The position numbers and the translations under genes are program-made. 64,000 nucleotides of DNA from Drosophila miranda. Lineage: Eukaryota > Arthropoda > Insecta > Diptera > Drosophilidae. Of this stretch, positions 1 to 14,900 are shown one piece after another; positions within the stretch are counted from its first letter, which is position 1; the number at the start of each line of letters is the position of its first letter. Under the pieces are notes generated by a model that ran no database searches, had not been told where the DNA came from, and saw only the letters and a program-made list of their open reading frames with translations. Where the stretch lies: NCBI RefSeq assembly GCF_003369915.1, contig NC_046674.1:2418001-2482000 (forward strand), given 5' to 3'.

Positions 1-1071
1 ATTCGCATTCGTTCAGTCTGTCTCCCTCTCTCTGTGTCTCTCTCGCTTTTGCACTGCTTGCTCTGTTAACCCTCTCTGGGGCCCCCCTCCGCCCCCTGCC
101 CCCGCCGGCGTCTGGTTTAACCCTCGTTTTGGGAAGCGGTAAACCTTGAGGCTGTTTGTTTTTGTCGAGCGGCGATTGTCGAGCGGACGGCAGCTGTCAA
201 TGTCTGCCTCTGCCTCTGCCTCTGCCTCTGCCCCGCCGTCACTTGTTTTATTGCCGCCGATACGTTCTTCGCTGTAGCTGTGTGTGTGTGTATCTGTGTG
301 TATTTTGTATCTCTTATATGTGTTTTATTTTTTGTATAATCTGTAGCTGTATAATTCGAGTGCGTGTGACAATGCAGGGCCTCTTATTCGCAGCGGCAGC
401 AGCAGATACAGATACAGATACAAATGCACAGTTGCAGATACAGATACAGATACAGACACAGATACACGCGATACGTTGTCTATGGAAATTGAATCTAAAT
501 TGGGTTAACAAGTGTTAATGAACAATTCCCACAACAACAAAAACAGAACAACAAAACTGCATCAAAAAGGGAATGGAACGGAATGGAAATGGAAATGGGG
601 AGAAAACAGAGCGAGAGAGAGAGAGAGCGATGATTGTGTGGGAACCGGAGAGGCAGCACAGGCCGGCGAAACGCTGATGTGAAAAGTACAGTAACCCTCG
701 TCAACAGCCCTGGAGAATGTCAAGCGAAGAACTGTTGTCAGAATATGAGAATTGGAGGAGAAAAGCAATTGGGAGACTCTTTGGACAAAAAGCCTAGAAA
801 AAGAAGAAAGATTTTCGAAAGAAAAGAGAGAGTATGCACTCGAAGAGTTCTGTATCTCTGTACCAGGAGTCTCTGCTAAGGCCAGTCCCGGATACTCTTT
901 CTGCTTCAGATCTCTGCCCGTGTTCTCCCTCAATTCTCTCCAGAATATCCCCCTGTTCTCCATTTGTTCTATCTGTATAAAATCTTACCCTATTCTCTGT
1001 CTCCATTCTCTAAAAAAAATATTTAATTATAGCGAAAGCTATACTCTCGGTCTATCAATTGTTTTTCAAAG
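1..1071. other. T/C-rich non-coding DNA with short tandem repeats
   Basis: No convincing exon is seen on either strand. The plus strand is pyrimidine-rich, with CT runs near 20-50, a CTCTGC-type repeat near 205-232 and a CAGATA-type repeat near 405-470. The open frames here are repeat-driven (for example LPLPLPLP, or CICICIC-type peptides). It is probably intron or 5' flank of Hipk, by position only. Confidence 0.55.
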
Positions 1072-1495
1072 CTCCCTCTACACTGCTTGAAATCTCTTTC
1101 AAATCTCCCCATAAGTTGCTTTAATTACTTTTTAAACCTCCCTCTATACTGCTTGAGATCTCTCTTAAATCTCATCCTAAACTTCTTTAGTTCTCTCTAA
1201 AATGTACTTGAATTCTCTCTATCATCGCATCTTAAACTGCTTTAATTCTCTCTATCATCGCATCTTATACTGCTTTAATTCTCTCTAAAATCTCCACCTC
1301 CACTGCTTTAATTCACTTTAAAATCGCCCTCTAAACTGCTTAATTCTCTCTAAAATCTACCAAAACACGGCTTTAATTATCTTTCTAACCTCCCTCTATA
1401 CTGCTTGAGATGTCTCTAAAATCGTATTTTATACTGCTTTAATTCTCTTTCAAATCTCCCTCTACACTGCTTTAATTCTCTCTAAAATCTCCCAG
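1072..1495. repeat. 33-bp degenerate minisatellite
   Basis: About 13 imperfect copies of a unit close to 33 bp lie in tandem, built around CTCCCTCTACACTGC followed by TTTAATTCTCTCTAAAAT. The first three units, starting at 1072, are each exactly 33 bp; later units vary in length and sequence. No coding function is apparent. Confidence 0.8.
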
Positions 1496-4400
1496 TATTC
1501 ACCTACAATTGTCTCTACAAGGCCATAATGGGCTTCTCCTCTTTTTCCCCTTCAATTCTCTCTACAAAATCCTCCTCCATATCGTATTCTCTTATCTCCC
1601 TCCCTTTCTCCTTCAATTCTTTATACAATTTCCTCTTGTTCTTATTCTACGGCCATATCGGTTTCCTTCTCTTCCTTCTTCTCTAATTTCTATTTCAATC
1701 AATCAATTTTTAATGAAATTTCATTCGTTTGTTTTTTTTTTTTTTGGATACCTTCTACTTTTTTTTACACGTATTTTTTTTTGGCCGTCCTACCTGTGGG
1801 GCGGAGATTACGCAAATCAGATCAAAAACAGAAGAAGAAGAGGATAGGGAGAGGATAACGAAAGAATCTTTGCACAAAAGGAATGAAAAACGAAATGAAA
1901 GTAGAATCAAATTAAATAATATCAAAAGCTGCTTAGACCCAAGGGCATCCGTGGTGGGGGGGGGCAGGCTGTGGGGGCGTGTGGGGGAGTGCTCTCTTTG
2001 TGTGTGTGTGTGTGTGTGTGCAACAAATTGTGCGATAAGTGAAAAGAAAAACAACATAAGAAACAGACAACAAAACACACACAAAAATAAATTGTATAAT
2101 AAAGGTACAGAAATAGAAATTCTCGAAACTTACACAACACCCACGCCCCCAAAGAGTCGAGGGCGGGGGGCGGTTGGCAGGGGGATGATTCAGAGCGTAA
2201 TTGGCGAAAGGGGCGGAAGGGGTAGGGGCGAAGGGTTGTCCCTCTCCCCCCACAACACATTAAACGCAATTATAGAAAGTCAATTGAAAAGCCCGTCGCT
2301 GCCGTGGCAAAGGCATAAAAAAAACCGAAACCGAAACAGAAGGCTGGGAAACGAAGCTCTGGATACCCTTTAGAAATCTCCCTAGAGCCATCAGCAGCTG
2401 GAAGAAATATCTAGCAAAGCTCTGCCCAAAACGGGAATACCCTGCCCCTTTCGTGGGACGGGGGATCCCCACGCATTCGGATAATAGAGAGATGGAGACC
2501 CGGAGATACAGAGATACACGTGCCTCTCATTCTTAGTCTCTGTCTTTATCGCTTTGCCTTTTTGCTAATTCCATTTGCATGCTGCGTGGGCCGGGTCGGG
2601 CCCTGTGGGTGTCGTCTCCATTCAAATCCTTTTGGCCCTGCTCTGGGGGGGACAATGCAAAGTAAACAAAACGGGTGACATCCAGAGATAGAGCTAAAGA
2701 GAGGGAGAGAGAAGAGATCCAACCCAAGGCAGGAGGAGCTTCCGCAGATTATCTACAGGCGATGCTCGAGGCATCACTGTAGGCGCCTTTAAGTACAGTC
2801 ATCACTGTACAGAGGCCCCTCCCCTGCCCGTTTTTCGCGCGAGCTTAATTGTGCAAAGCTCTGCCTCTCTCTGCCACTCTCTCCCACTGGGGCTTAACAG
2901 CTTAGGGATCTATTCATTGGTGCTCGTAATCCGCCCACTCTCCCACTCTCCCTCTCCCCCCCTACGCTCTTTGCTCTGCTCTCCTTTTCAATTATTTTCG
3001 CTTATCGACGAACTATCTTTAGTGGCGGCTCTCTCTGTGTGTCCGCTTTCTACAGGTGTGTCTGTCTGCCGCACCCCGCCCACTTCCCTCTGCCTCTTGC
3101 CTTCCGTTATGTATGTATATATCGCCCCCCGTCCCCCCTCCCTCCCTTTTGTGGTTGCAAATTCGATGACTAATAGATGGTTTTTTTTCTGTGCTGTCGC
3201 TGTTTGCCCCCGTGTCGGCCCCCGTGCTGCCTTTTAAGCCAAAAACAAGTTTTCTACTCCGCTATTATTATTAATTATTGTTATTTTTGCTATAAATACA
3301 CACACACACACACATAGATCGCACGTATATCGTTTGGATAACCCTCTACCTTTCGAACAAAAGTCGCTATTTTTTTCGAAGGGGGTGTGGGGAGGGGGCG
3401 GGGGGGGGCTTCTATTTATCATTGAAAACCGTACCGTATCGTACCATAAAAAACAGTATTTTGTGGCTGCGATATCCGGATATGTCCCGTATGTCGGGTT
3501 TCGACTCGAGAGACACTTTTGTTTGTTGTCTCTGCTGCTCCCAAGGTTGATTTTGGAGCTGTCTTTGGATCTATCGATTCCATTTCCATGTAATCGGATG
3601 TGCTGCCACACAGATCGCACCCCCCCCAAGGCGGTAGGGGGGCAGCGGTGGGGGAAGTACAAGAAGTACATTTTGTTTACAGGAAATGACACTGTATTTA
3701 TTTTTGTACCCCCAAGTCCGGTCCCCAAGATATACATATATCCATCCACCTTCCATCTGTGGAGCCATTGAGCCACAGAGGCGTTCGTTGTCGACGATTG
3801 TTCAGTCCAAAATGGGTTATTGTGGGGGCTGAAAGGTCCGAGAGATTCAACCATAAACTGGCATCAATATATCTATATATATTGCCTCGAAAACGAATAG
3901 TTTTAGCACCAATTACAGGGCACCAACTAAGGCAAAGACTACTTGGAAAGTCCGTCTTTTTGAGGCCCTTTTTACCGCTTGAAATGTGCCCCAATTTCTA
4001 TGAACAACAGATGCAAATGTGCCACAGTGCTACTTCCTTAGATATTCTGTAGAAGATTGAAGAACTGTACGAAACTGAAACTCAAATGGAATTAACCCTA
4101 GGGCTCTTCTGTGGCTCCTCCACCCGCTGCCCGCTACTCCTACGATCTATTGAGAACATCAGTCTGCAGTGCATTTTCTCTATCGCTTTTCATCTAGAAA
4201 TAAATGTTTGCTTGTTCCTTCTCCTTTTGTTATTGTAAATTGCACGACGCCCCAATCTTTAAATCTAAAATTGTGCATAAAATAAATATATTTTCAAAAT
4301 GCAAATATGAAAACAGAAAGGAAAAGCGGGAAGGAATGACGACAAAAGTTATGCCACGGCCCCCTCTTGCACCTCTTGCACCTCTTTCTTTCTCTTATTC

Positions 4401-5700
4401 TGTGGTGCTGCACTTAAGAAAAGACTGCAAAAAGATAGCAGCACAAAAAAGCACCCAAAAAACGTACAAAAAATAAGAAGAAAAGTACCTTTTGTTTTTT
4501 GCGTTGAGGGTATGCCGGTATTTGCTGGGGGTTTGAGGAGAGCCAGAAGAAGGCACTTGCCAGCCCCTAAAGGGGAGATCTGGGGGGTATTTTTGTAGAT
4601 CTTTAAACCCGCTTTTTTCAAAAGAATTCCCCAAAGAGTGGAGGGCATCTTGCAAAGGGTATCCATCGCTCTTGTCTCTGCTTTGGGGCCTGCCTCTCCT
4701 CGTCCTATCCTACATATATTCCTGTCTTATTAAATGGCTAAAATTTAAATATTTAAAATGAGAATTGCCTCCGCTTTACATGGGGGATGGTTGCCACAAG
4801 GGGCAGGGAGGGGGGCAGGTATGAGAGCCACGCCTTTTCAATATATTTTTTTTGGTCGAGCGAAAGGTGCCTGCCGTCGCCCGTCTCACGTTCCGTTCTG
4901 TTCCTCTGTTGTTCTGGTTTTTTGGTAATTAAGTTGAAAATATTCTATAGCTGCCTCCCCAGCCCTCCCCTCCCCTCCTCTCCTCTCTGGCTCGTCTTTC
5001 TTCTTTACAGTTTCTTTTTTCTCTTTTTTTGTGTGTGTTGCACGCATTTCTTTTCTCTGCTGCCGCTGCCGCTGCCGCTGCCGTTGCCGTTGCCGTTGCT
5101 GCCATCGTGAAGGTGGGGCAACGGCGCCAATGAGGGGCAGACGTTGACGTTGGCGTCGCTGTCGCTGCTGTTGTTGACCGCTGAGTAGGGCAATCGTCGT
5201 TGTTGTTTTTGTTGTTGTTGTAGTTTGTGGCTTTTGTTGTAATTTCTTTGCATATTTAATTACAGAATTGGCTGCCATTTCTACACCCCAAAAACCCACC
5301 CAGCCCCCGCCCTCCATTTTCTGCTGCTCCTGCCTCTCATTATTATTATTATTTTTATCATTCTCCTTTGTGAGGCCAGGCGCCTTGCTCCACCCTACCC
5401 CGCCCTGCCCTGCCCTGCCCCACCCTGGCCTGCCTTGATGGAGATTGCGTTTTTGTTCTTAATTTTCGTCTTATTTTCTATTCGTTGGAAATCTATTTTG
5501 GCACACAGCTGATCGGATGGGATGGGATGGGATGGCAAGCTGTTATACTTATGTACGTTCTATGGAAACGGTAATACAGTAAAAGCTCGCTTGAGGGGAC
5601 GGCCAGAGAGGGGTCGCCTCGAAAAGCGGGATTGGGTAGGATGGTAGGAGGGAAAGACACAGTTCTTTGCATGTTTTATTGTTCACCGAAAGGGTGCTGT
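1496..5700. other. Gene-free stretch with simple repeats
   Basis: I find no exon, RNA gene or transposon that I can support. It contains T homopolymers near 1731-1745, a GT run near 2000-2020, a CA run near 3297-3315 and a CTGCCG/CCGTTG trinucleotide-type repeat near 5060-5105 that creates repetitive frames on both strands. Position suggests intron or upstream region of Hipk. Confidence 0.5.
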
Positions 5701-5960
5701 CTTAAGCGAACATAAATGAAACAAAAATACTAGAAAATACTAGGAAAAATACTGGAAAGTACTAAAATACTATTACAAAAAAAATTTAAAAGTAAATTCA
5801 AGAAATAAAGAGTAAAAATACTAGAAAAAAAACTAGAAACATACTGAAAACTGTAGAAAATACTGTAAAATTACTTGAAAATTACTCAAAAAAAGCCACG
5901 AATGTAATGCCTAAATGCAGCAAAAAATGCAAAAATATTGTGGAAAAATACCAGAAATTC
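5701..5960. repeat. A-rich degenerate repeat (TACTAGAAAA-like)
   Basis: Variants of ATACTAGAAAA, ACTGGAAAGT and TACTGTAAAA recur at short, irregular intervals in an A-rich background. It looks like a decayed minisatellite. No protein-coding frame is supported. Confidence 0.5.
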
Positions 5961-8900
5961 AAATAAAGAGTGCGCGAGGAAAGAAAACTACGATTCCTGC
6001 TACGTTCAGTCCGTTTGAAGCGAATCGATTCGGTTGCCAGTACATTCAGGGCTCTACTGTACTCGATTTCGTGTCCCACTGTAGTACACCCGTATAGCGG
6101 CCATAATTCCAGGCAGTATATCTCTTTATAACTCTAATCTCTTTTGAATTGTTTATGAGGCTTGACTCATGACTGGAAAGTGGAAAAAGTACAGATGGTA
6201 AACGATAATACCAGATACCGACCCTCGCATATAAAAATAGTTACAGATATTCGTGGCTGTAAAGCATTGGGGATATAAAATAATAAAGGAGAAATCGATG
6301 GAGCGATAAAGTGGAATGGAATGAAAGTGTAAGGCTCCCCCTCTGTGGGGTTACTCCCTTGTAAATCTTTCCGTAATCTTTAATACCCATAGCCCTGACC
6401 CTTTGCCAAGCCCAGCTTTTCCTCTTTCCCCATTCCCATCGCAAACTGGGAAATTCCGCAGTCCGTGGAAAATATTCCATAAATCTAAAACAAGAATCTC
6501 TCTCTTCCTCTCACTCTCTCCTCCTCTCTCTCTGTGTCTCTCTGCTCCTTTTGTTGTTATGAAAATACCACAACATTAATTATGAATTTTTGTATAATTT
6601 TATAATTTATTAAATTAATGCTTTACATTTTTTTGTATAATTTATAAAATTCATTTAATGCTTATTCGTTGTGCGATGAATTATGTTAATAGCTATCGCT
6701 GTCCCTGTCCAGCTTTCTGTCTCTTTCTGGCGGGGCAGGGGGGGTGCATGGGCGCCAATGCTTCTCTTTCAGTTTCTCCGTCGCTTCTCTCTCCCACAGT
6801 CGCCGTCCTCTGCTGCTCTCTCCCTCCCTCTCTGTTACTTCCCACTCTCTTTAACCAATTGAAACTTGTCGCTTGCCCCCTGCCCCCCTCTAGTGTCTGC
6901 TGTCTGTTAGATGGGGCCTGTGCTGCGCTGCTGCGGTGCTGCGGTGGGGCTTGTACTTGCTGTACTTGACTGCTTCGTCTCTGACTCATAGTTTGTTTTG
7001 TCCGTCTCCGACTCTGCCTTCACTCGGAAACTGTTGCAAATACATACCCTGCCTCTGCTCAGGCATTGGCTGGGCCTTAAATATGAATATATAGACAAGG
7101 AGAGTGCTGTAGTTAGGAGATCTCTCTGGGAGCCAGCACTCTTTCCAGCATCTATGAACTTTTACTTCCCCTAAAAGCTTTTTATAGCTTTTCAATCATT
7201 ACTTTCGAATCGATGCGGGCTTTAGTCTACATTCATTCTCTATATCTCTGGGTTCTCCCCGAATCGCAAAGGGAAGGGTATTCCCGAAAAGACTCGCTTT
7301 TGCCGTGTTTTATGCCCCGTTTATGGCTTTCTGTTTTTGTTTTCGTCTGTGCTTTTGCTCTGCCTCTTACTCATCTGCTTCTATTAGTCATTGGACATTC
7401 GGTGAAGTGAAATGTTGCAACATAAACCTCCCCCTCCCTGTCCCCCTCCCTGTGCGCCTGCGGTTCCACCCCCCAAAAAGGGCTTATAGACCATGATGTC
7501 AGCACAGTCATAGTCTGGCTCTGCCTTAGCCACAACGCCACACCACCCCACCACCCCCTGCTCTGTGGCGCAGCAGTCCCCATTCCGTGCCCCATTCTGT
7601 GGCCCCTGCCCTTAACCTACACCAATGTCATTGAGAGTTTTTCCTCCATCGACAAACACAGCGCAAAAGTTTGTGTTCATTTTTTTGTTTGGGTTTTTCC
7701 CCGTCTGTTTTTCTTTTATTTCTCCTTGTGCTTCCTCTTCCTCTTCCTGTGCCCCATCCGCACTCCTCCGCCTCTTGTTTTGTCTGGTTCTTGAGGAATT
7801 TTTCTCGTGAGTGCCGCCGCTCCTTGAGGTCCTGTCTCCACTCCTCCTGCCCTCATCTCTCAGGGGCGGCTGCTCCCTGCATTCCTTATCCCTCATCTGG
7901 CATATCTGTAAGTTGTTTCTTTTCCCTCAACTTTTGTTCCATTTTTATGTTAATTTTTTGAGGAATTTTTCACATTTATTTAGCATTTTTTCCCTCAAAT
8001 TTTGTTTGCTTTCTTTTTTATGGCGTTTTGATTGGCGGCCACTCAATTTCTCAGACTTATTATTAGGGTTCTCTATTAACGTAGTCCTCTCTCTTCCTTC
8101 TCCCCCTTGCCCCCCCACTCTTACTCCTTCTGCCTCCTTTTCGCCTATCGTGCCATCTGCTTATACATAATTCCAGTCCCAAATTTCCTTCAAATTCGTT
8201 TTCGGACTTGAAGTTTTCATTTCCGTTGAACTATTTTCCGTCTCTGTGTGTGTGTGTGGGGGGGAAGTTACACGCCCACTTTTATAGGTACAAATGGGGG
8301 GGAGGGGTTGGGGGATCTTCTGTTATATTTCGGGTCTTTGAACTTGTTTTTCTTTTCGCGTTTTTGCGGCTCGTAACATTAAATGTTGCGTTTTGTTGTT
8401 CGGTGTCGGTACCTCCCCCCTTCCTCCCCCCCCTGCCTCCTGCTGTTACTTGCATGTTTCCTCCCCTCCCCCTCCTCCTCCTCCTCTCTTGTTCGCTCTG
8501 TTCTCCCTGTGGTTAGCTTTTAATGGCGCTCTGTTGCCTGAAATGAAACACATTTCGTGCGTTTTATGCGTTGTTCTGCTCACCCTGGCGTATGAGTAAT
8601 ATTTTCGAAATTCCCCACACATTGCGCATACGTCGCGATGTTCCTTCGGTTTCCCCACTAATAATGGAATGTTTTTGTACCCTTGGATATTCATGGCAAA
8701 TCATTCGATAGATGGAGTGCTAGAAAATAGAAGAAATGAATGTGAATCGATGGGAATAAAGATATATGTATGTATCTAACTACTGGTGTCATTAATCGAT
8801 ATTAACCCCATCCCCCCCCCACTCCCCACTCCCTTGTATGCGCAAAACAACGTGTTTTTATAGTGAAATAATTTCCATTGCATCGACTGGCTGCATATTT

Positions 8901-11900
8901 TATAATATTTAGCAGGGGGGAAAAAAACAGATACACGAGCCAGAAATTGGATTGTTTTTCCATTCCATCGAAAGGGAGAGAGAGGGAGAGGAGGGGCAAA
9001 GGGTGAAAGGGTGAAAGGGGGTAAAAGAGGGGCAATAGTGGGTCAGAGGACTGCATTGGGTGCAAGAATGAGGCTTGGCCCATTAGCAGCGTAAATAATT
9101 CATGTCGTTCGAGTGCACCCCCCTCCCCCCCCCCCCCTTCCACCCCTCTCAAAGGGGGGAAAAAGGAACAGGAATACAGCCCGACTCCTCGCGTTATCGA
9201 ACATTTCGCAGCAGATAAGGAATCGAGCGTGCCTTTATTTCCGTTATCATTCACAGCTGCAAAAGTAATACTCGTATGACCCCCATCCCCCTCCCCCCCG
9301 CCCCACAGTTATGACTCTTATCAGCGCCTTATGGGGGAATGCATTTTTCATTCTCTTTCTATCTCTTTCTGGCATCTGCCCTTTCCTAAAGTGCGAAAAG
9401 TAACAAAAAAAAAAAAAAAGTTTACCGCAAAACCGTAACAGCAACCGTTAAAAGCTCTTCGCACTTTGCTGGCTGAGAGAGAGACAGAGAGAGAGAGCCA
9501 TAGCGGGGGTGGTACATGCTTACAAATGCACACCTACGTGTGGAAGGGGAGGAGAGAGCCACAGCGGGAGAGGGCTAGCCAGAGAGAGAGAGAGGGAGAG
9601 AGGATGGACCCATAACGGGTGGCAGATGTTGTGTATGCTAATGTCATTGCACTCTCCCACTCCCACTCTCGGACATGCACTCTTCTCATCATTATCGTCA
9701 TCATCTTAAACCGCAAAAGCCAAAGCAAACAACAGCAACAACAACAACAATAAGAATGACAAATTTCAACACAAATAACAAATATTGCAACATGCTCATG
9801 AATTACGATATTGAAGAAGGAGGGGAAGGAGAAGAAGAGAACAATTTGGGAAGATAATGATGTAGATTATGAATGGAAGATGTAGAAGAGCTAAATGGGA
9901 ATAAGAAATGAAAAGAATAAAGGATTAGAAGAAGCCGATGATGGATAATCATAGAGCGGGTTTTATACTCTAAATATACGAAAATGGAGGGAAAACTGTA
10001 TGTGATTTCATCATATTTGCCAGAAGAAGGTTTTTACGAAAGAAAATGTTGGAAAAACCCAGCGAAAAGTGGGTTTTTTTTTTTGTTTAAATCGCTTCCA
10101 AAGTCGAGATATTATTCTCCTTTGAGTAAACTCATCATTTCTTATCCATGCCACCCATTGTGATGGGGCCGCTAATTCATAATGAAAGAGCACCCCCCAC
10201 TACACCCCCCGCCCCTTGACAGACAGCCCAAAAGAGGAATGCATTTGAGATTTGAGAAGAAAATTCTGCACAAATAAGAAATTCCATTACAAGAGACTGA
10301 AAAATATTTTCCAATTGCTTTTGCTGCTGCATCGCATCTCTGCCGCTTCTCTGCCTCTCTGCCTCTTCGTCTGTCGCTTTTGACCGAGATTTTTCTGTCG
10401 GGGACAAAGTCGAATTTCTGCTTTTGCTTCTGCAACCCCTCCACCACCCCCCCTAGCACCACTCTTTGCGCTTAATGCGATTTCAATTGTGAACAGCAGA
10501 AAGAGACACGAGCGCCAGAGAGAGAGAAAGACAGAGAGAGAGGGAGAGCAAATCAATGGAATGCGAATCAATAATCTTAAAGTTTTTTTTTCATTTAAAT
10601 TGCATTGCCCATTGCTCCATTCCACGTTTGCCTTTGCTTTTGCATTGCAGTTTTTTCTTTTGCTTTGCTTTGTTTTTTTGTATCTCTGAATTTGCATTGG
10701 TTTTGGTTTTGCTTTATGCAGTGGTGGCTGCAAAATCGCTGAATTCGTGATTTCTCATTTGCAGCTCCGCGCTTGGCTTTTCCTTTCGTTCCACCCTCGC
10801 CCTACTCTCGCCGTTACCCCCTCCTACCCTGCAATTTGCTGTTCATTTACGTGTGTCTTTTATCATTATTTTTGCGTTTATTTTGTGTGTTTTCAATCAA
10901 ATTGACACGCTTTCCCTTTTTTGCTTAATTTCCTTTACTCCGTCGCCTGCCTGCCGCCTGCCTGCCAGTCGCTGTCTTCATTTGCTTTTGGCTTCTCCTT
11001 TCCTTTCCTTTCCTCTCGCTTCGTTTCGTTTCGCTTCCTTCTTTAGGCAGTTTTGTATTTGCATTTAAATTACATTGGAAACTGAAATTTGAAATCGTTT
11101 GAGGTTTTTTCGGGTCTGCTGGGAACGAACCCGAAAAAGTCTTTGACTGTGGGATTGGCCTGAACTTTGGAACAGGCATGAGAGCGGGGAGGAGGCGCAC
11201 GGGGCACGGCGCCGTTAATGATCCCTCATGGCACAAAAAGAAAAAAGGATCCGAGCTGGACTCGAGAAATATGAAATAGAAAAAAGAAGAGTCAAAGGAA
11301 AACGATGAATAATCAAGTAGGCAAGACACATGAAATTATGCAAGAGTGAATGATTGAGTTCCATGTGGCTCGCCCAATGCTGAAGGCATGCCAGAACCAA
11401 AGCAGCGAAGCTGTTCCTCAGTCTGGACAGAGTCACGGAAAAGTGAATGATTTCAAGCAAACTTCCAGCAAACTAATTTTAAATTTTATTTCTTTCCCCG
11501 AACGAATCTGCTTTTATTTAATTCATTTCATTAGAGCAAGCGTTTGGCACATGCTAGCAGTGTAAGTGATTAACCGTAATGGTTCTCGTCCATTGCTAAT
11601 GCAATTTTTGTGTGTGCGCGAGTGTGTGTGTGTTTTCCCATTCTTCTTTGCGCTCGCATGCGTCAGATATGTTGTTGTTGTTGTCGTCGTCCAACCAACA
11701 AAGTGTCGTTGTTCCAGTTCACTCGATGATGATGATGATGATGATGACGATGATGACGACGATGATTATGACGACTTGTTAGAGTGTGGGCAAAACGCAG
11801 GGAGTGGGGGGAGATGCTGTTTGGTTTGTCTGACGTGACGCTGGGAGAGCGCGACACACAAAGAGAGGGAGAGAGAGAGAGGCCTGGTTTGCTCGGATGC

Positions 11901-14900
11901 TATTTATGTTTGTAGTTGTTCTTGTTCAAGTCTCGTCTCAAGCAAGTTATAAAACGAAAAAGTTCACTCCAGTCCACTCTATTTTCCGCTCTCTGGAACT
12001 CTGGAACGCACTTTGTGCTGCCGTCCTCTCTCTCTCTCTTTCGAACCGCCTTACCTTCGTTTTATTGTGGCTTGTCCTCGAGGCTACTTTGCTATCGCCT
12101 GCAATGGACATGTGTTGCGATCCCCACCGCCCGCCCTCCGTCCTTCTCTCCTTCTCTCTTTCCCTGCTCCTGTCCATCAAGTGCTTTTGACCTCAATTGA
12201 AGTTAGCTCCGCTTCGCTGGTCTTGTCAGTTATAAAAATACCCTGGAATATGTGGGAATATTGTATAATTCACCCATAAGACCTCCCCACGTCCCCCCAC
12301 CCCCCCACCCATTTGCCTTGGCAACGTTCATAGCTCACCTCTTTCTTGGTTCTTTTTTTTTATTAGTTTTTGTTCTAAAGTTGTTTTTCACCCACTCTTG
12401 CACACACATACACACACACACACCTAGGCACGCCCACTTTAAGCGCCCATTTCCGTCGGCTGTCGGCTATCCCCCCTTCTTGCCTCTTGCCACTGGTGCA
12501 TTGTGCAATACTCTTCTTTGGCCGTCTCTCTCGCTCGCCCGCCCGCTTGTTTGCTGCTGTTAGCCTTATCCACTCCTCCTCTCCCTCCCCCTCTGCCCCT
12601 CCCTCTCCTTGTGGGTTACTTTAGGTCATTGCAGTTGACGTCGCTGCCGACTACCGGCTGCGGCGCTTCGTTACGCTTCTAATGCTCGCTTGAAGGACGT
12701 CGACGCTGCTGCCGTCACTGTCGTCGCCGCTCGCTGCTAGAGTTATGTATGCTGTTTGCTCCCATACCCTTTAAATGCAGAGGAAAGGGTATCCTCGACC
12801 GTTTCGAGGGATCTTTCGATTCTGAAATTAAATTGCAAATAATCCCAGCCAAGAGGAATGTAAATCTATATAGAAACAATCAATTCGCGATCAGATAGGG
12901 TATCAACGTTTCCACAGCCCGTTTGTGTTCTTTCCGTCGCTGCTTTGGTTGTTGTCATTCTCTCTCTCTGTCACAGACGGAACCAAGCGACCTCTAAGCG
13001 GTCGTCAGCATTTTGTTTACTTCGATATAAAGTCGTCTCGCTATGAAAAAACTATAGAAAAAGCCAGCAAAGAATTCTCAATTACAATGCTAAAGATTTG
13101 CCAGAGAAGTCTATTGTCGCAGTACATGACTCGAATGTGGAATGTGGAATGTGAGAACAGTGAACAGTGAACAGTGAACAGTAGCCCGTCGCACCGCACC
13201 GTACCCCTCTGAGCAACAGACTGCAAAACACACACGAGTTCAAAGAAAGTACTTGGGGAAAAGGATCGCATAACGATCGTTTAAGGTTAAGTTAGCATAC
13301 GATCTGGATGGGCCTTACAACCTCAGAAAGAGCCTCCAAAGTCCGAAACGGAGAACCAATCAAGATCTAGAATCTTTCACATCATTGGGCATTTATTGCT
13401 TTATATTTAATTGAATCTTTCTTGACGTGAAAGAAGGTCTCTCTTTCGAAGGTTCTTCCATTGGATCTCCCTTGAACCTCCATTGAGATCCACTCATGAT
13501 TCTTTTTTCTTCTTTCACGTCCCCGAAAAGCACTCACTCACTCATTCATTATTCAATTCAATTCAATTCGAATTTCGAGCGCTTTTGGCAATGGCAATTC
13601 ACTTTATTTCAAATGTCTGATCTTATCTTTGTGAAGAGCCAAAAAAAAAAAAAACAACTGAAAAACTTTCACCCAAAGAAAATTTTACGGTGCACAAATT
13701 TCCCTTTAATTTTGTGTTATTTTCGTTGGGGTTTTTTCGCATTTGCCATGAATTACATTTAATTTGAAATGATTTTTGTTGCTGCCGCCGCCGCCGCCTG
13801 TCGTCTTGTCAACTACATGCAACATTTAACCGAAAGAGCCAGAGAAAAGCCGCCAAAAAAAGAAAAAAAAGAGATCAAAATGAATGCTCAAAGTGGATCG
13901 TTTGTGCAATGGGAGGGAGGGAGAAAGCGGGGAGGCAGGGGAGCATTGTAGCGGGTGGCAGTTGTCGGCATTCAAAAGCTTTCACACAGTCCAATAATCC
14001 ACATCCACATACGTTCCACTGTCTGTCTGGCTGTGGGACAGAGCTAGCACCATGCACGGTGTCGTGTGTGGGTGAGCCAGAGAGAGAGTGCGAGAGAGAG
14101 GGGGGAGGAGGAGGCCGTAGGAGTGTGGGTGAATGCTGCTTTTACCTCATTTATGTTCGGTTTTTCCCCTCCTGCTTCGTGTTGCTTTTCTGCTTTGGAA
14201 AACTCTCCTAAAATCATGCTGCCGTAGATCCGTGCAATTTAAATTTAAATTGCATTTGGAAATTTCACTCTGCTGCCGCCACCGTCGACGACGCCTATTT
14301 ATTGTTAAAGTGCAAAGAAAAAAAACAACAAAACAAAACGAAACTCTTTAAAGGCCATCTTTTTGATTGTTTTTTGTTTTGCTGTTGGCTGTAATTGAAT
14401 CTGCGGATTGTGCTGCGGTGAAGCTGGGAGCTCTCTCTGTCTCTCTGAAAGAATCCCGAGTAGATTGCCTAAGCACTTCATAAACAAGGGGCTTGTTATA
14501 TTGCAGGAATGTGCAGGAAAAAACCTTTTCTATAGCGATTAATTACGCAAGTAATGTGGAATGAGAGGAACCCCAAATACACACACCAACTGCGCTGCAT
14601 TTGTGCCTCGTTTAGGCAGTACTTAAAAGAGAGAACATCGCGGGAGAGCGAGAGAGAGAGAGAGATCCAGCCAGCCAGCCAGCAAGAGAGATCGCTAGGG
14701 GGCGTTGTAGTTGTTATTGTTATTGCTGTTGTTGTTGTTGCTGTTGTCGCTGGGGCGCTGGTTGTTTATTGGCGTCATTGCAGGCGACTGGCGATGTCTC
14801 TGCTGCTGTTGATGTTGACGTCGACGTCGCAACGTCTCTTGCATGCAATCAAGTGTGCAATGCAATTACAAAAATTAAAACAACAAAGCAGTAGCGCAGG

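Noticed and set aside
13..18. TCAGTC initiator-like hexamer as the Hipk start site
   Set aside because: A single six-base match at the window edge with no upstream context to judge; too weak to annotate.
4886..5317. Minus-strand Gln/Arg-rich frame of 143 codons
   Set aside because: It is produced by CTG/CCG/GTT trinucleotide repeats, with no splice signals or conserved block.
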